Both the position numbers and the translations under genes were made by a program. Positions 38,426 to 48,945 of a stretch of DNA of 64,000 nucleotides are shown here, piece after piece. How positions within the stretch are numbered: position 1 is the first letter of the stretch; every line of letters begins with the position of its first letter. The notes beneath the pieces were generated by a model that ran no database searches, was not told the DNA's origin, and was given only the letters and a program-made list of their open reading frames with translations. The DNA comes from Symsagittifera roscoffensis (lineage: Eukaryota; Xenacoelomorpha; Acoela; Convolutidae), in NCBI RefSeq assembly GCF_963678635.1, contig NC_087071.1, forward strand, positions 2,098,537-2,162,536, in the 5' to 3' direction.

Positions 38426-38770
38426 TGTACAACAGTTAGTTAAGCAAACAAAAGTTCCCCAAGCGCGCCGCCAAAGTGTTTTGAACAAAAAATTATCTCA
38501 GGAAACTGGCAAACTTGTTTCTCCGTTTCACTCCAAAACGGTACTCGCGCAAAACTGCCAAAAACTCAGAAAAAAATCAAAATTCCCAAATATGATAAAT
38601 TTTTGAGACTGTTGAACACTTTCACTTTCGGCACTGTGGTATTTTGGCACTGTTGAACGCCCCAGATAAATAAGTACAGATAAGCAGCCCTTAGTTTAAC
38701 GAACATTACTCAACAAAGGCTGCTTTTCAAAAAAGAAAAATTATATATATTACCTAGCCAAATTTTTCTT
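38426..38770. other. Short unannotated stretch
   Basis: No gene, repeat or RNA is recognised between the MITE and the SINE-like element. Confidence 0.4.
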
Positions 38771-39510
38771 ATTTTCTGTACAGTAATGATCTATTTCTTT
38801 CTCATTTTCAGTTCTTTCTTAGCAACATGAAATCAATTCACTGCTCAACCGCAACGAAAAAACGGTAACTTCCCAAATGGCATAATTCCCAAATGGCATA
38901 AAAATGGAAATTTTTCCCAAATGGCATAAATTTCAAGTTTTCATTGTAATTTAATGGTTTTCTATCAATTTCTATTTCTATCATTTTGTCAGGAACGAAA
39001 GCATGTGAACAAGATTTGGAACTAATTGCTTCCAAACAAATTTAAGCAACAGATTTGTCGAAAAAAAATTGACCACAAGAAGCTTATTGATAATCACAAG
39101 CTTATGCTTCTTGCTTTTGATAAAAAGTTCTACAAGTTTTTCACGATAAAATGTCAATCAACATTTGAATTGACAATTTGAATAAATTTCTCACATTGTT
39201 CACGAAAAAATTGTTCTCGATTTTTCCAAAGCAACTGTTGCATGAAATTTATGCCATTTCGGAAATTTTTCATTTTTATGCCATTTAGGAATTATGCCAT
39301 TTGAGACGTAATCGAAATAACTATACTACGAGTATAAACAATAGCCGTAGCACTACAACACAAATTAACACTGCTTACATTGCTACAACTATCTTACAGG
39401 ATCGCCTATCAAATGGAATAAAATAGTAGGTCGGGTGTTCGAGCCCCACCAAGAGACCTTTTACTGGCTGGAAATAACCTCAATTTGACTAAATTCTGAT
39501 CAAATGAGTA
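38771..39510 (+). mobile_element. SINE-like element, copy 3, split by a MITE
   Basis: Homology to copies 1 and 2 runs from ATTTTCTGTACAG through CACTGCTCAACCGCAACG, stops at the MITE (38864-39313), and resumes with CGAGTATAAACAATAGCCGT to the tRNA-like part. The B-box is best preserved here (GTGTTCGAGCCCCACC), followed by a T run and TGGCTGGAAATAACC. Copies 1 and 2 act as empty-site references for the MITE insertion. Confidence 0.6.
38864..39313. mobile_element. hAT-type MITE, copy 2 (450 bp), nested in SINE
   Basis: It has the same GGTAACTTCCCAAATGGCAT start and GAGACGTAATC end as the copy at 18661. Flanking octamers GAAAAAAC and GAAATAAC match at 7 of 8. Uninterrupted SINE-like copies read CAACGTGATAAAC and CAACGAGATAAAC at this place, showing the insertion site. 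Confidence 0.9.
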
Positions 39511-40174
39511 AGTTCGTTTTCACAGCGCCAAAAATTTAAAATATAATAATAACGCCGAAATTTAAAAAGCTATTCAAAGCGTCTAAATTTTTTGTTTCAA
39601 ATTACAAACAATTGGTTTGAAAATAATTAACTGCGGCAATTTTCCGACATCACAGTCCAGTATTCGTTCAAATTTTGGGCTCGTCTGCGGTAAAACTGCT
39701 TGACCACTTCGATTTGGTAAAACTTCCGTTCTGTATTTCTCAGACATGTATTTAAAACAGTCATTTTTCGTTTTGTATTTCTCAGAAGTGTAATTAAAAC
39801 AATACTTCTCCTTTGTGAATAGTTTTATAATTTTTGGCGTTGTGAATAGTTTTTTATATTTCGGCGTTGTGAATATTCGGCGCTGTGCGAATACTCCGAT
39901 GAGAAACAATAAAGAACTTTCAGAAAACCCTTGATTTATAAACATCTCACAAAGAATTTCTGACCAGGGATTTTAAATTAGATATTAAATATTCCATGTC
40001 AGAAATGAAGAAATTTCTCGGTACGGGAAAGCTTTACCACAGACCGAAAATTCGAACAAAAAGAAAAAATTTTGGTCGCGTGAAACTTTCACTTCAATAA
40101 TTAATGTTCTAGACCAGGAAAAGATGAGACTATAAAGTTTTGGTTCCACTTAAAAATCGTTTTAAAAATTCAGT
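39511..40174. other. Unannotated stretch, no gene seen
   Basis: The minus frame of 120 codons at 39583-39945 arises from local repeats (TTTATAATTTTTGGCGTTGTG at 39824 and a near-copy about 28 bases later; similar CAGACATG and CAGAAGTG blocks). It has no domain, and I do not regard it as a gene. Confidence 0.4.
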
Positions 40175-40490
40175 TAACTGATCTGCTAATTTACCGACTT
40201 TTTGATTTACTGAACGAATCTAAAATACTTCAGAAAAATAAAGAAAGCAAACTAACCTTCAATACCATATTAATGTTGTCATTATTTTAATTGCAGCAAC
40301 AAACCTGTGACTACCTTTTTTAGTAGCAATTGAATAATTTGGTAAGCTAACCATTGAGTTGAGACAATACCTATGCATAAGAAATGATTGGGAGCAACCG
40401 TACAACCCCCTCCATATTGACCTAACGTAGGATTTTCCCTCAAGTCACGTACTAAATATATAAAAACTGATTGCACATGTCAGCCGCATT
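40175..40490 (+). repeat. Dispersed repeat, related to 1040-1535
   Basis: AAATACTTCAGAAAAATAAA, then CAAACTAACCTTCAATACC, then GATTGGGAGCAACCGTA and CACGTACTA, in the same order as at 1060-1530. No ORF. A run of 13 C residues follows at 40663-40675. Confidence 0.55.
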
Positions 40491-40825
40491 TCAACCATTC
40501 AGGCATAATAAATTTGCTTGTGAAAATTTTTAATAAAGAATAGATATTTTATACAGTTAAGAACCCCAAACTATTTTTCCTAATCATAACAAGATCAATT
40601 TTTTCAAGTTGGTTTGATCAATTTATTTTACTATCTAAGTTAGTTTCTGAAAAATCCAAAATCCCCCCCCCCCCCAAATTGATTGGGTGGTTGTACGGTT
40701 GATCTCATTGATTTGATCTCTCAACAAAAATGCCGGTGAAATATTCTCAGGGCCTCAGCTGCAGGTATGGCTGAAATCTGCGGGTTAATATGCCTAATTT
40801 CCGCGGATCTACTTAACAATCTCTC

Positions 40826-41244
40826 GGTAACTTCCCAAATGGCATAATTCCCAAATGGCATAAAAATGGAAACTTTTCCCAAATGGCATAAATTTCAAGT
40901 TTTCATTGTAATTTAAACGTTTTCTATCAATTTCTATTTGTATCATTTTGACAGGAACAACAGCATGTGAACAAGATTTGGAATTAATTGCTTTCAAACA
41001 AATTTAAGCAACAGATTTGTCGAAAAAAAATTGACCACAAGAAGCTTATTAATAATCGCAAGCTTATGATTCTTGCTTTTGATAAAAAGTTCTACAAGTT
41101 TTCACGATAAAATGTCAATCAACATTTGAATTGACAATTTGTCTAATTTTCTCACATTGTTCACGAAAAAATTGTTCTCGATTTTTCCAAAGCAAATTTT
41201 TTATTTTTATGCCATTTGGGAATTATGCCATTTGAGACGTAATC
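40826..41244. mobile_element. hAT-type MITE, copy 3 (419 bp)
   Basis: The ends match copies 1 and 2. The target duplication AATCTCTC is perfect at 40818-40825 and 41245-41252. The interior is close to copy 2, with a deletion of about 30 bp near the right end. Confidence 0.92.
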
Positions 41245-41252
41245 AATCTCTC

Positions 41253-41669
41253 CTCCTTTCAAGAAAGGGGGGGTATTGTTCAATAGATTAATTGCAGCAA
41301 AATTTCGGTCAATCAGAATGCAGCGAAGTTTGAACTTACAAACAACGCTCTAGCGCGAATTTACTGTTTTTATTTACAGGGATGGAGATTCTTTAGTAGA
41401 TACAACAGGGGGAGATTTTTAAGTAGATCCAATTCCGCTTCGCAGCTCAAATTTGGATAATAAAAAAATTAACCACATGTCAGCAAATGCAATACATATT
41501 TCGAAAGCCTAAACATTTGTCTGGGGGCTACTATTTTTGGCGAAAAAAGTGTTGAATTTAGGCGAAAGTTTTGATAAAAAAAGAGTACCTTTTAGCTGAA
41601 ACTGTATGTGATTACTTACGTCATTCCAATGCTACATACGTAAAATACACGTAAAATTATTCAAACAGC
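41253..41669. other. Unannotated stretch, no gene seen
   Basis: Nothing recognised; it lies between two MITEs and carries short G-rich and A-rich runs. Confidence 0.4.
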
Positions 41670-41677
41670 AAACCAAC

Positions 41678-41973
41678 CTGTAGCGGATTTAGGGGGCGGA
41701 TTTACTAATTTTGAAGGGCAAAAAACGCCGAAAAAACGCAACTTAATGGTCGAAATTTTTCAAAAAAAAAAGGCTAAAAACATTAATTTTGACCCGTTTT
41801 TTAAAAATTTTGCCAGCGGCGCAGAAATTTTGCCCAAAACATGGTCTTTATAGTGGTTTGGGAGAGCTCAGAAAATCAATTTGGTCGACCTAAATAGAAA
41901 AAAAAGTCAACATTTTCAAATTTAGTTTTTGAAATTCCCCACCCTTCTTGAGAAATTCCTATATCCGCGCCTG
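41678..41973. mobile_element. 296-bp hAT-type MITE, second family
   Basis: The ends CTGTAGCGGATTTAGGGGG and TATCCGCGCCTG are imperfect inverted repeats, related to those at 38176-38425. A perfect 8-bp duplication AAACCAAC flanks it (41670-41677 and 41974-41981). There is no coding capacity. Confidence 0.8.
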
Positions 41974-41981
41974 AAACCAAC

Positions 41982-42763
41982 AACAAAATAGTTACCGCCG
42001 CAGTCGCGTCAACGTGTTGCGAGCTTGCCAACAGAGGGTAGGACGTTTTACGAAAATTAGAGCCGGTTATCGCCGTAGTCTTCAACCGCTACTTTGTGAA
42101 TGTCGTCTGGAAAATTAGGGGGATTGCTGCTAAAATTTACTCTTTTATTATCAAAACTTGCGCCAAAATTTAGCAAGTTTTTTTTGGCCTAATATATACA
42201 GCCTCCATTTGTCTCCAGAGATCCAACTATCATACGTGTATCCTATATGTTAATTAACAACGAAAGACCACCCTTTCAATTAATAAAATTAACGGTGAAG
42301 TAAAACACGAAATTGTTACCGTTTAACGATTACCTTTTTGTTGTTATAGCGATACAAGTTTAACAATATCCAGAGCCTTGAATCAAACATAACGAATGGA
42401 AAAACTCGAACAAAACAAAAGCCAAATGGACCCATTTTGTCCTTTGTTTTAGATGAGTTGCTTAAAATTGCGTAATTGCGATTTTTCTATTTCTGTGACT
42501 GAAAATAAAGGCCGGGAGATTTTTTTGAGGTTCTACTAACCATCTTCCGGCTATAGTATCTACCGAAGAATCTTCACCCCTCTAGGTCTTGAAGTCTCAA
42601 ATTAAGGCGGGTTTAAGGGTACAATATCTCTTGAAAGGGGGGAGGTTATAAATCCTTTTTTTGAACTTGTTTTGTTTTCTTACTTATGTCAAAAATTCTG
42701 CGGGATCTTAATTGTTAACTACTCCCCCCCTTTTGGACCTTCCCGGGTTGAACTCCATAGACC
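41982..42763. other. Unannotated stretch, no gene seen
   Basis: No coding frame, RNA gene or clear repeat is recognised. Confidence 0.4.
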
Positions 42764-43031
42764 AAAAATGCTAATCATACAATTTCATAAACTAAGTCTA
42801 TGAAAAAATACTTATCATACAATTTCATAAACTAAGTCTATGAAAGAATACTTATCATACAATTTTCGTACATTTTGCTAAAATGGTGTCATCGAATTTT
42901 CGAAGAACTACTCTCTTGTTTTGGCATAAATTTTAGTGTATCGTACTAAACAAAAAAGAAAATTTTTTGTCAAAAAAAATGCTAATCATACAATTTTCCA
43001 TATATGGAAATTGTATGACCAGCATTTTTTT
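42764..43031. repeat. 40-bp tandem repeat plus 60-bp palindrome
   Basis: A 40-bp unit starting CTAATCATACAATTTCATAA at 42771 repeats at 42811 and partly at 42851. At 42972-43031 a near-perfect palindrome of about 28-bp arms (AATGCTAATCATACAATTTT facing AAATTGTATGACCAGCATT) reuses the same motif. The outer motif AAAAATGCTAATCATAC at 42764 is inverted at the right end, so this may be one foldback or TIR element. Confidence 0.75.
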
Positions 43032-44629
43032 GATGGCGACAACACAAATTTTTCCAAGTATTTTTGAAATTGCCCCCAAAATTTTTTTTGTGTTTTTTTT
43101 TTCAACCGCAAAATGATTTTCGTACTAAAACAAACATTTTTTGTTAGCTATCTCCCCATGCCCATGCATGTATTGTTTTTGACAACCATTTGTATAAAAT
43201 ATGCATTTCAAAATGTCAAAAATTAATTGGATTTTCATTTTCGCGCCTTCGTATTTATATAATACCTACATAAAAAAACTTTAATTAAATAAATGTTTTG
43301 AAAATTGTTTTAAGCTATTGAAAATTTTGCAGCCGAAGTTGAATTTCTGAAAAACAAAATAGAGTGGGGGATAGTTAACTAGATCCCATTTTTTTTTATT
43401 TGGAGTATTTGGGATCGGGGGAAAATTGCGTGTCAGTTTTTTGTATGCAGAATTCAGAATGTAAGTTTGCAGGATTATGCACCGCATTTTGTGCCATACC
43501 TGCGCAGGACCAGCAGTGAGTCTCGAATTTTAGAACCCAAATCTTAGTTATGACAAATAACAGGAGTTGAATGAAAAAATTGATAATTTCATAATTTTTT
43601 TTTGCAGAAATCTGCACCGACTCGTTTTTAAGTTTGCAGGATTCAATTGTTAACGGGGGGAAACCTTTATCAAGTAGATTGTTCATAACTGTTCAACCCA
43701 TTTTGGCTGCAGATTGAGCGGGAATTCCTCAATTACAATTAGCTAGACTTGAACAAACTATTTCTGGAATTCCAGAAAAAAAGATCACTTGAATTTTGAA
43801 TCACTTAAATCATTTAAAACAAACGGCTTTTCAGCTTCTGATACTTCTGTCTGGAAATGTAAGATTATGGAACTGAATTAGAGTGGTAGGCGCACAAGCC
43901 GCAAGGCCAACTAGCCGAAAACAAGACTACCAGGATCTCTATGATTAATTCCCCCCTTTTGTAAGAGGTGAGGAGATTCGTTACAAAATACAAATTTATC
44001 GTATGTTTAACCATTGAGTTATTTATCTTTAGTGGTGGCGAATCGTTACTAAAGGTACCAAACCGGGAAAAACTATTTAAAGAGACCTGATTACCTACCC
44101 GCCTTCTCCCTCAGATAGACTAAATTAAGATTCATCACCTCAGAACCAAGTTAACCTCCTACGCCCCAAACGAAAATTGAATTTGCAGAAGCATGTTAAC
44201 TTTTTGGTCTTTTTGATGCAAATGATGTAATTTCGGCTTTAAGATATGGCGGTTGGTGAAACATCCGCCCAAATAACTTCAATTAAATCTCTACTAAGAA
44301 ATGTCTTTCCTCTGATGGGTGCACAGGGCTTGTAATATTATTCGATTGATACTTATGGAATATGCATTCCAAAAAAAACTTAGTCCAAGTCATTTTTCAT
44401 TTTTAAGTGAACGCACATTTTGGATAAATTTGATAAATTAAAATTTTAGTAGTTTTAATATATCATTCGGCGAGGAAATCGAGAAACAATTTAAAGGGGC
44501 AGATTGTAAAAAAGATCTCAAAATAATAAATTTACTACGCCGAAGTTCACAGAGCAGAAAAAGAATACGGGATAAACAATCAAGGGGTTATTAAGTGATT
44601 AAAATCGTCTTTTCTCAGTTTTAGTAAGA
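43032..44629. other. Left flank of the LTR element, no gene seen
   Basis: Only unsupported short frames, such as 43396-43686 on the minus strand. The last bases, GTGG at 44630-44633, are the target site of the LTR element. Confidence 0.4.
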
Positions 44630-44633
44630 GTGG

Positions 44634-45043
44634 TGGAACCTGATCTAAACTACATTTTATGATTGGATAAATTAGATATTTTACCAATGTAAAGTATTTA
44701 ATATTAACCAATCATGATCCATCTAACTAACAATCCACTTATTTGTAAGTGCTGAAATTACTTGTAATTTCAGCACCAGAGAGATTTGAATTTAACTTAG
44801 AAATTAGTTGAACTCTCCCGAGTACTTCAGCAGCCGCAATAAACCAGTATACCCTAGATCTAATGAGCCTAGCAGAGACTAGTTAAACAACCTGAGACTA
44901 GATAGTATAAGAGTAAGATTAGGATCGGTATTAGACTAAGAAGTTGCACGAATCTATCCGGCCGAAAATAAGATAGCGTGACGAGCAGACGGTGTACCCT
45001 ATCCGAAATTACTTTATGAGTTATACCCATCGGTCCTAACTCA
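44634..45043 (+). repeat. 5' LTR (410 bp)
   Basis: It starts TGGAACCTGATC and ends CGGTCCTAACTCA. A 13-bp perfect hairpin with a TT loop (GTGCTGAAATTAC facing GTAATTTCAGCAC) lies at 44749-44776. A poly(A) signal AATAAA is at 44838-44843, and a TATAAG-like motif near 44899. It differs from the 3' LTR at two positions (A/T in GATCTAATGAG; T/C in ATTACTTTATG). Confidence 0.95.
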
Positions 45044-45045
45044 TC

Positions 45046-45062
45046 TGGTGCGACCATAAGTC
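45046..45062 (+). other. Primer binding site
   Basis: TGGTGCGACCATAAGTC begins 2 bases after the LTR, with the TGG expected to pair with a tRNA CCA end. The primer tRNA would end in GGTCGCACCA; I cannot name it with confidence. An Arg- or Leu-type primer is only a guess. Confidence 0.75.
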
Positions 45063-45130
45063 TCGAACAAGACCTTAATAGCTTAGCATTAACGAATAAT
45101 AGATTAGAATTTAGACAAAACATTTACAAA

Positions 45131-45364
45131 ATGTTATACGACAATAATTTAATCGAAATGTCTCTACGACTCAATAGATCAGAGCCAATATTCCGAACGA
45201 TAACAGAACTACCCGGAATTGGAAGAAGACCTCGAACCAGAGACGACATACGACAAAGCAGAAACTTACCATATAGTTATATGATAGTTCGGCAAAAGCC
45301 AGAACAAACTTTTGTATTTAGAATACTACTAGCAATGAATTTAGTATTTCATTTGCAAACATAA
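45131..45364 (+). CDS. Possible leader ORF, 77 codons
   Basis: The ORF starts MLYDNNLIEMSLRLNRSE and ends HLQT, just downstream of the PBS. The frame is open without ATG back to about 45020 in the LTR. Amino-acid use is balanced rather than low-complexity, and an arginine-rich stretch (GRRPRTRDDIRQSR) is present. There is no known domain. It could be a spliced 5' coding exon for a downstream gene or a fortuitous frame. Confidence 0.3.
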   Translation: MLYDNNLIEMSLRLNRSEPIFRTITELPGIGRRPRTRDDIRQSRNLPYSYMIVRQKPEQTFVFRILLAMNLVFHLQT

Positions 45365-46291
45365 AATTTTGAAGTCAATCTTCAAAATCATTTCAGGCGC
45401 TAAACAAAATTATTAATATACAATAACGATTGATAAAAAGATCTCAGATCGTTTTCCTGAATTCTGCAGTAATATACAAAACATGTTTGAAAAATATTTA
45501 TTGAAAAATCAAAATAAAAATTAGTAGCATGACAATAAATGGTTAGTAATTATAAATCATCCTGTTGTTCCAGCTTCATCGCCTAAACATAACAGCAATC
45601 ATAAGCTCACTAATATCATAAAAATACTAAATCTAATCTTTACACAAATTTAAAACATTTTAAACTTAAATTCACTTAATTTTAAAATCAGATCATCAAG
45701 GCTTATCCTTGGATCTTAAATCATTTTCTATTTAATTAAATTTAAAACTTGATCATCAAGGCCTATCCTTGGATCAAAAAGAACAACTTTGTTCTCCCCC
45801 ACCCACTTAACGAGTGTCTAACGACCTCAAACGTCGATTCACTATCCAACACTTTCTAAAAACCCAGGACTAATAGCAATTTTTGAACAAAACTAATCAT
45901 TCAAATTAGGATAAACAGTGAAGAACTTCGGTTATTCATCCTTCACTTGATCCCCCCTCTTACCAGACCCAGGATAAATCTTAAACTTAGTAAGTTTAAA
46001 ATAGTATCTAACGAACTACTCGCGTTCTAATTATACCTGAACCTTGTGGATCGATTTACTATCCTCCAACCCTGAACACAATCACTACCCTTAAGTAAGA
46101 TTAAGTAAGTTAACACCTTAGCTTATACTATCCACGAGAAAGTATAAAATCATTCTTCGGAATCGATATACTTTTCTCCCCAACCCTGAACAAATAGACC
46201 CAGGTTAGGCTAACAAAAAAATCGTAAGGACTAACAGTTTAAGCAAATAGAAATCATTTAACAACCTTTTGCATCCGTCATCCTAAACCTT

Positions 46292-46759
46292 ATGTCATTT
46301 AAAAACCTAGGAAATAAACAAACAATCGTTTTACACAATTGTGAAATAGATAACAAAAAATACGACCTTGTAATCACACCTCATACACAAACAGTTGGAT
46401 ACATTAGAACAAAACGACAAACATTAAAGAGAAAAATAATAACTAAACAAAGACAAATAACACGAAAAAGATTTTCAAAAAATCGAAACGCATTTTCAGA
46501 ATCAGAAACCAACAGTTTAGACGAACTTTATAAACTAAAAGAATCAATAGATAAAAATTGCTCAATTCACGATCAATTATTTTTCTCTGACTCAGAAACA
46601 ACTTCAAATTCATCAAAAAGAGGAAAAAGAAGAATAAAAAAGCAGTATAAACACAAACCAGTACATTTATACAATTGGAATCAACCAATTAGACACATTG
46701 ATAATTACATATTAACAGTCATCGAACGAAAAAATGAGCTCAACGCACACCCCAGGTGA
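46292..46759 (+). CDS. Basic N-terminal retroelement ORF, 155 aa
   Basis: First long ORF of the element, starting at an ATG (MSFKNLGNKQTIVLHN). It is strongly basic, with clusters such as TLKRKIITKQRQITRKRFSK and SSKRGKRRIKKQYKHK, suggesting nucleic-acid binding or nuclear targeting. It overlaps the next ORF by 26 bases in another frame, beside a run of six A at about 46727, so it may be either a separate upstream gene or the N-terminus of gag cut off by a 1-base indel. No family is recognised. Confidence 0.6.
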   Translation: MSFKNLGNKQTIVLHNCEIDNKKYDLVITPHTQTVGYIRTKRQTLKRKIITKQRQITRKRFSKNRNAFSESETNSLDELYKLKESIDKNCSIHDQLFFSDSETTSNSSKRGKRRIKKQYKHKPVHLYNWNQPIRHIDNYILTVIERKNELNAHPR

Positions 46760-47240
46760 AGAAAGTCCAGATGATGATGATATTTTCCCCTTTATCGTAG
46801 ATGCAACCACTGATAGAGGACAGCATATATTCTGCAAAAATTTACTCTTAAATTTGTTTGAACCCGGAATCAGTCCATGTAAAACAGAGTTCCCAGATGT
46901 AAAAATCAAAAGACAAATTATCGATCACTATCTAAAAGATATATGTAACCTAACACAACAATACGGAATCTACTCCATAGAATTCAGCTCACCAAACCAG
47001 AATCACAGTAAATATATAATTCAAACAGACGACCTTGATTTAGAATTCTCAAAAGTATTCTCAGAATATATAAAAAGCATCCAATATCATAACTCACAAA
47101 GAGCAAACTCCATATTCACCAATGAAGTTTTTGCGATAATATATAGTTATATCTCGATATTAGAAAACGAAATCCAGATACCAAATGTCTCACCGACAGA
47201 AACATCTAAACATATAAGAGTACGACACACTACTCTCTAG
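46734..47240 (+). CDS. gag: gag N-terminal part, 168 aa
   Basis: It starts MSSTHTPGEESPDDDD and is acidic at first, then mixed helical. It ends at TAG 47238-47240. The +1 frame is open from 47218 and leads directly into the next gag segment, which itself lacks an ATG start, so the two are most simply one gag reading frame split by a small indel between 47218 and 47240. Assignment as the matrix-like N-terminus of gag is by position only. Confidence 0.6.
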   Translation: MSSTHTPGEESPDDDDIFPFIVDATTDRGQHIFCKNLLLNLFEPGISPCKTEFPDVKIKRQIIDHYLKDICNLTQQYGIYSIEFSSPNQNHSKYIIQTDDLDLEFSKVFSEYIKSIQYHNSQRANSIFTNEVFAIIYSYISILENEIQIPNVSPTETSKHIRVRHTTL

Positions 47241-48945
47241 TTTTCTAAATATAATTAAAGAAAATTTCACGAAAGATGAAGTTTCACAACATACAAAACA
47301 CGACTTACAAAAAATCTTGGCATGGTTCATAATAGATTATTTCACACATAATATTGATTTAATTTCACAAGCAAGAAAAAATTTTAGACCCCAAAACTCA
47401 AACGATGATACTGCCATCACAGAACAATCAGACTATGTTTGGGACCCCGAATGGTCTCATCCCGCATCCATAAACTTCCCACAATCAATCTCAAGTCAAG
47501 CAATAAGTACGATATCTTATGTAAGAGATTATGTACGAGTAATACCATTAACCATTGATGCAACACCATTAAACTATAATACATTTTTACCCGATATGCA
47601 AAATAATATATTAAACTCTACAGTCTTACACAATGAAAACCTCAATGGAACTAGGAATCTTACTCAACAAGATATCCAGACACCATCACACTTCATAAAT
47701 GAAGAAATCGTACACACAACAACTACACAACAAAGTATTTCACCAATACGTCCAAACTTAACAACACCAAGAAATACAAATCCTTCACAAACACAGGTAA
47801 CATTACAATCAACCGTTAAACCTTCGGTTGCCCCAAAATATTCACACATGGATTACCAAACATATAGACCCATGACAATACCGCCAAAAACACGCAAAAC
47901 GTTCACCAGAAACAACTTTGCAGACCATAATTATAATTACACACATCCATCAAAAACAAATTATCAACCACGAAAAAATTTTAGTAATTATACAAAATCT
48001 CGAAACTGGGATAACCCAATGGCACCACCTAATTCAGTAAATTTCCAAACAAATTTACATTCTCCACAGGATCGTAGTGAAAACTATCCATTTTTTCAAC
48101 AAAATAAAAATAAAAAACAAACATCTTATCAAATGGATTACTTATCCTCAGATGATGATTTCTTACAACCAGATATATTTACACCCTATAATCAAGAATA
48201 TCGTGGACAAGGAATACAGAAACCACATACATATCATAGAATTTTTTCTCCACAACCAATAGATACACAAAATCAACAACCAATTCAACAACAAAACCCA
48301 ATTAATACACAATCTTTTCAACCAATTCAGCAACAAAACCCAATGATTGCAAACTCGTACCAACTAGCACAAATGCAAAATGAAATACCACTCCCATATT
48401 ATCTTCAACAACACGAAATAACAAGAAATCAACTTTCAAATTTTTCTCAAATGCCAAATGCAGCAGAATCATTACAAATGACGATGAATCCATACCTTAT
48501 GGGTGGATCATCAATAACATCAAATAAACCTTTAATGGTATTCACAGGAACAGACCCTGAATATTCTGTAGAAGACTATTTAAATGCAGTCACAGCAAAT
48601 TTGATTTTAAATATAGGACCTGAACCAATTAATACGCCACTACATCAAAACTGGATACATCGACGCACAGCGTTAATACAAACAACTCTAGATGGCGCAG
48701 CCCAAAAATGGTTTTCAGTATTGCCTATAGAAATAAAATCAAATTGGAAAAGATTTACACAAGAATTTTCAAAAATGTTTGACTCCGAAAGAAACAAACA
48801 ACAACAAAGAGTTTTATGTAATGAAATTCGCAGATTACCAAACGAAACCATCAAGCAATTAGCAGTACGAATCGAAACACTAGTTCGAAAAGCATATTCA
48901 TTAAATACACATGACTATAAAATCACAAAGATGACAGAATCTTAA
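47218..48945 (+). CDS. gag: gag central part with capsid-like domain
   Basis: Open from 47218; the first usable start would be TTG at 47317, a sign that this is a continuation. A long Pro/Gln/Asn/Thr-rich spacer includes a 42-bp in-frame tandem repeat (48277 and 48319, QPIQQQNP units). The last 150 residues fit the retrotransposon gag (capsid) family: LDGAAQKWFSVLP followed by a WKRFTQEFSKMF-type helix. It ends in TAATG at 48943-48947, overlapping the next ORF. The frame upstream of that ATG is also open, so a frameshift rather than reinitiation is likely. Confidence 0.8.
   Translation, partial: EYDTLLSSFLNIIKENFTKDEVSQHTKHDLQKILAWFIIDYFTHNIDLISQARKNFRPQNSNDDTAITEQSDYVWDPEWSHPASINFPQSISSQAISTISYVRDYVRVIPLTIDATPLNYNTFLPDMQNNILNSTVLHNENLNGTRNLTQQDIQTPSHFINEEIVHTTTTQQSISPIRPNLTTPRNTNPSQTQVTLQSTVKPSVAPKYSHMDYQTYRPMTIPPKTRKTFTRNNFADHNYNYTHPSKTNYQPRKNFSNYTKSRNWDNPMAPPNSVNFQTNLHSPQDRSENYPFFQQNKNKKQTSYQMDYLSSDDDFLQPDIFTPYNQEYRGQGIQKPHTYHRIFSPQPIDTQNQQPIQQQNPINTQSFQPIQQQNPMIANSYQLAQMQNEIPLPYYLQQHEITRNQLSNFSQMPNAAESLQMTMNPYLMGGSSITSNKPLMVFTGTDPEYSVEDYLNAVTANLILNIGPEPINTPLHQNWIHRRTALIQTTLDGAAQKWFSVLPIEIKSNWKRFTQEFSKMFDSERNKQQQRVLCNEIRRLPNETIKQLAVRIETLVRKAYSLNTHDYKITKMTES

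Larger units (their letters stand above)
45044..46291 (+). other. Retroelement leader region
   Basis: 1.25 kb before the first long ORF. An open frame runs from U5 at about 45020 through the PBS to 45364. Two copies of a 25-base block (GATCATCAAGGC.TATCCTTG..) start at 45691 and 45751, each able to form a small stem (CAAGG with CCTTG, GATC with GATC). From 45780 to 46230, degenerate repeats of ATCGATTTACTATCC, CCAACCCTGAACA and ACCCAGGA-like blocks recur. Such repeats could carry packaging or translation signals; this is inference. Confidence 0.55.

Noticed and set aside
39410-39460. Functional tRNA gene at the GTGTTCGAGCCCC motif
   Set aside because: The T-stem pairs poorly, no full cloverleaf can be formed, and the motif lies inside a repeated SINE-like element.
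39583-39945. 120-codon minus-strand ORF
   Set aside because: It is made from short local direct repeats and has no recognisable domain or conservation.
45062-45085. Extended pairing of the PBS region with a whole tRNA T-arm
   Set aside because: A TTCGAGA-like loop occurs at nearly the right place on the complementary strand, but it is offset by one base and its stem does not pair.
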